From: an uncultured Fretibacterium sp.
GTDB lineage: Bacteria > Synergistota > Synergistia > Synergistales > Aminobacteriaceae
Reading direction: 5' to 3'
NCBI GenBank assembly: GCA_937915755.1
Contig: CALGGR010000008.1
Location: forward strand, 1 to 7,681
DNA length: 7,681 nucleotides
Positions 6,831 to 7,681 of the stretch are shown here, piece after piece. The notes under the pieces are model-generated. The model searched no databases, was not told the DNA's origin, and saw only the letters and a list, made by a program, of their open reading frames with translations. Position 1 is the first letter of the stretch. Each line of letters begins with the position of its first letter. The translations under genes and the position numbers were made by a program.

Positions 6831-6850
6831 GTTTTTATAGTTTTTCCCAT

Positions 6851-6874
6851 TTACACAAACTATTTTATAATCCC
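6851..6874 (-). repeat. Right terminal inverted repeat of the IS256-family element
   Basis: On the - strand it begins GGGATTATAA and ends GTTTGTGTAA. It pairs with 6021-6044. It also supplies the last four codons and the stop (6860-6862) of the neighbouring IS630 reading frame. Confidence 0.8.
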
Positions 6875-7557
6875 AAAGGATAGGCAGTAGTTGCATGACC
6901 TAAACCAACCCTTGGCATCTCTATCTGTTATTTGTGAAAGTGCATAACCGGCTTCTCGAAATATTTCTGCTTCTTCTTTAACTTTGTGCCCTCGTAATAT
7001 TGCTTTCACTTTTGACCATAGATAAAATTTCTGTTACTCCAGCAACTTTATGACAAGATAAATTATCAAGAATTACTATATCTTCTTTCTTGAGCACAGG
7101 GCATAAACTTTCCCTCAGCCACGTAACAAATAATTCTCCGTTTAATGTTCCTTTAAACATTAGGCTTGAGACTGAACCGCTTACTCTCAAGGCACTTATC
7201 ATACTTACTACTTTCCATTTAGTATCGGGTACATAATCATATATTCTTTGATCTGGCAGACTACGTCCGTATCTACGTGTCATACTTGTCGAAAATCCAC
7301 TTTCATCTATGAACACAAGATGATTTATGTCCCATTCTCTACTCGTTCACGAATAAGCGTACGATTGCTTCGCTAAGTTTTCTCTTCGCTCCAGGTATTG
7401 GTAAAGCTTCATACTTCCCTGTTTCTTTATATCTTTTTAGTATTGTATATATCCACCTCTGACTCACTTGTAAATGGGAAGCTATATCTTTTACACTATG
7501 TTCTGCTACTTTTCCACTAATAACTCTCACACGTAAATCATTGGAAAACGCTTTCAT
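6860..7557 (-). pseudogene. IS630-family transposase, two internal deletions, 3' end cut by IS256
   Basis: Three pieces on the - strand read as one IS630 transposase. Piece 1 (7557 to 7342) holds the helix-turn-helix N-terminus: MKAFSNDLRVRVIS, HSVKDIASHLQVSQRWIYTI, then PIPGAKRKLSEA. Piece 2 (about 7346 to 7004) is the catalytic core, with FIDESGFSTSMTRRYGRS (first Asp), DYVPDTKWKVVSMI, FKGTLNGELF, and ILDNLSCHK (second Asp). Piece 3 (7018 to 6860) is the C-terminus, WSKVKAILRGHKVKEEAE to ITDRDAKGWFRSCNYC. From knowledge of the family, about 60-70 residues are missing between pieces 1 and 2. About 20-25 are missing between pieces 2 and 3, including the LPPYSPDxxPIE motif with the catalytic Glu. 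Both joints also change frame. The final codons and the stop lie in the IS256 inverted repeat. The product cannot be functional. Confidence 0.85.
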
Positions 7558-7575
7558 GAATATATTTTACATCTT
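6875..7575 (-). mobile_element. IS630-family insertion sequence remnant
   Basis: This is the body of an IS630 element carrying the deleted transposase. The right end (beyond the 3' end of the gene) is missing because IS256 abuts it. The left end is unclear. Only a few tens of bases, at most, separate the transposase ATG (7557) from the glycosyltransferase reading frame, and I cannot define an inverted repeat or the TA target. The outer coordinate is therefore approximate. Confidence 0.6.
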
Positions 7576-7681
7576 TGCTTGTATCATTGAAAATTGCTCT
7601 ATTATATCTCTGTGAAATTCTTATCCATGTTTCATAATCCTGATGAGCTTTCATTTGTTCGTCAAAGCCTCCGATAGATTC
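7538..7681 (-). pseudogene. Family-2 glycosyltransferase fragment (partial, runs off the window)
   Basis: The - strand is open from the window edge for 47 codons and stops at 7538-7540 inside the IS630 gene. The peptide opens IGGFDEQMKAHQDYETWIRI. FDE followed by a conserved H-x-D-Y-E-x-W-x-R block is the C-terminal part of the GT-A core in many family-2 glycosyltransferases that make cell-surface polysaccharides (the ED-like acceptor/catalytic-base region). The match weakens after about ISQRYN. The last residues (from about KYIH) are probably read-through into the IS630 start, which begins at 7557 in another frame. The gene body lies outside the window to the right. The context suggests it was broken by the IS630 insertion. 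It is unrelated to the phage tail genes. Confidence 0.65.

Larger units (their letters stand above)
6021..6874. mobile_element. IS256-family (mutator-type) insertion sequence, internally deleted
   Basis: Imperfect terminal inverted repeats of 24 bp mark both ends and enclose a transposase pseudogene on the - strand. The element is about 850 bp, against roughly 1.3 kb for a complete family member. The stop codon of the transposase (6045-6047) directly adjoins the left repeat, as usual for a compact IS. The 8 bases outside each end (TTCATGAC and AAAGGATA) do not match, so there is no target duplication of the length typical of the family. The left neighbour is a phage tail gene and the right neighbour an IS630 remnant, so the element marks a later deletion or recombination. 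Both ends being present, it could in principle be moved by a transposase acting in trans. Confidence 0.85.

Overview
The window holds the distal part of a contractile-phage (P2-like) tail operon on the + strand, from about 401 to 6020. It is flanked on both sides by wreckage of insertion sequences, and a glycosyltransferase fragment enters from the right edge on the - strand. The tail order is tail protein I, then a tail-collar fibre protein, then a LamG/glycine-rich adhesin, then a beta-rich protein of unknown function, then a gene cut off after 17 codons. The I-to-H order matches P2-type tails. The host is a bacterium I cannot place. Shine-Dalgarno sites are strong GGAGG types. The tail genes use ATA for Ile, TTA/TTG for Leu and AGA/AGG for Arg very heavily, and their coding strand is purine-rich. 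The IS genes differ in texture and look more AT-rich. An anaerobic gut-type bacterium is only a guess.

Layout. 1-106 may hold the 3' end of an unidentified reading frame. 131-311 carries two perfect 33-bp direct repeats plus a 13-bp partial third copy, and ends in an outward TTGACA. This resembles a terminus of an IS21-family element with its multiple end repeats, but no istA/istB gene is recognisable. Four intact tail genes follow at 401-1450, 1455-2663, 2683-4440 and 4444-5940, separated by 3 to 20 bases and each preceded by a ribosome binding site. A fifth gene starts at 5970 and is broken at 6020/6021.

The break is the end of an IS256-family (mutator-type) element at 6021-6874, with imperfect 24-bp terminal inverted repeats and a transposase pseudogene on the - strand. 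That pseudogene appears to have lost about six internal blocks, including the regions expected to hold both catalytic aspartates. It abuts the 3' end of an IS630-family transposase pseudogene (about 6875-7557, - strand). This second pseudogene has lost two internal blocks, one of which carried the catalytic glutamate motif. Beyond it, 7538-7681 (- strand) reads as a family-2 glycosyltransferase fragment.

How it fits together. Proteins 1 to 4 would build the baseplate-fibre junction and the host-recognition apparatus of a tail. Protein I links fibre to baseplate, protein 2 is the fibre base, protein 3 looks like the receptor-binding tip, and protein 4 is probably a fibre or accessory structural protein. 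The right side looks like a rearrangement scar, with a phage gene joined through nested IS remnants to an unrelated surface-polysaccharide gene and no visible target-site duplication. The most notable points are the repeated internal deletions in two unrelated transposases, four tandem beta-repeats added to protein I, and a duplicated module in protein 4. I did not find a clear defence or other novel enzymatic system.
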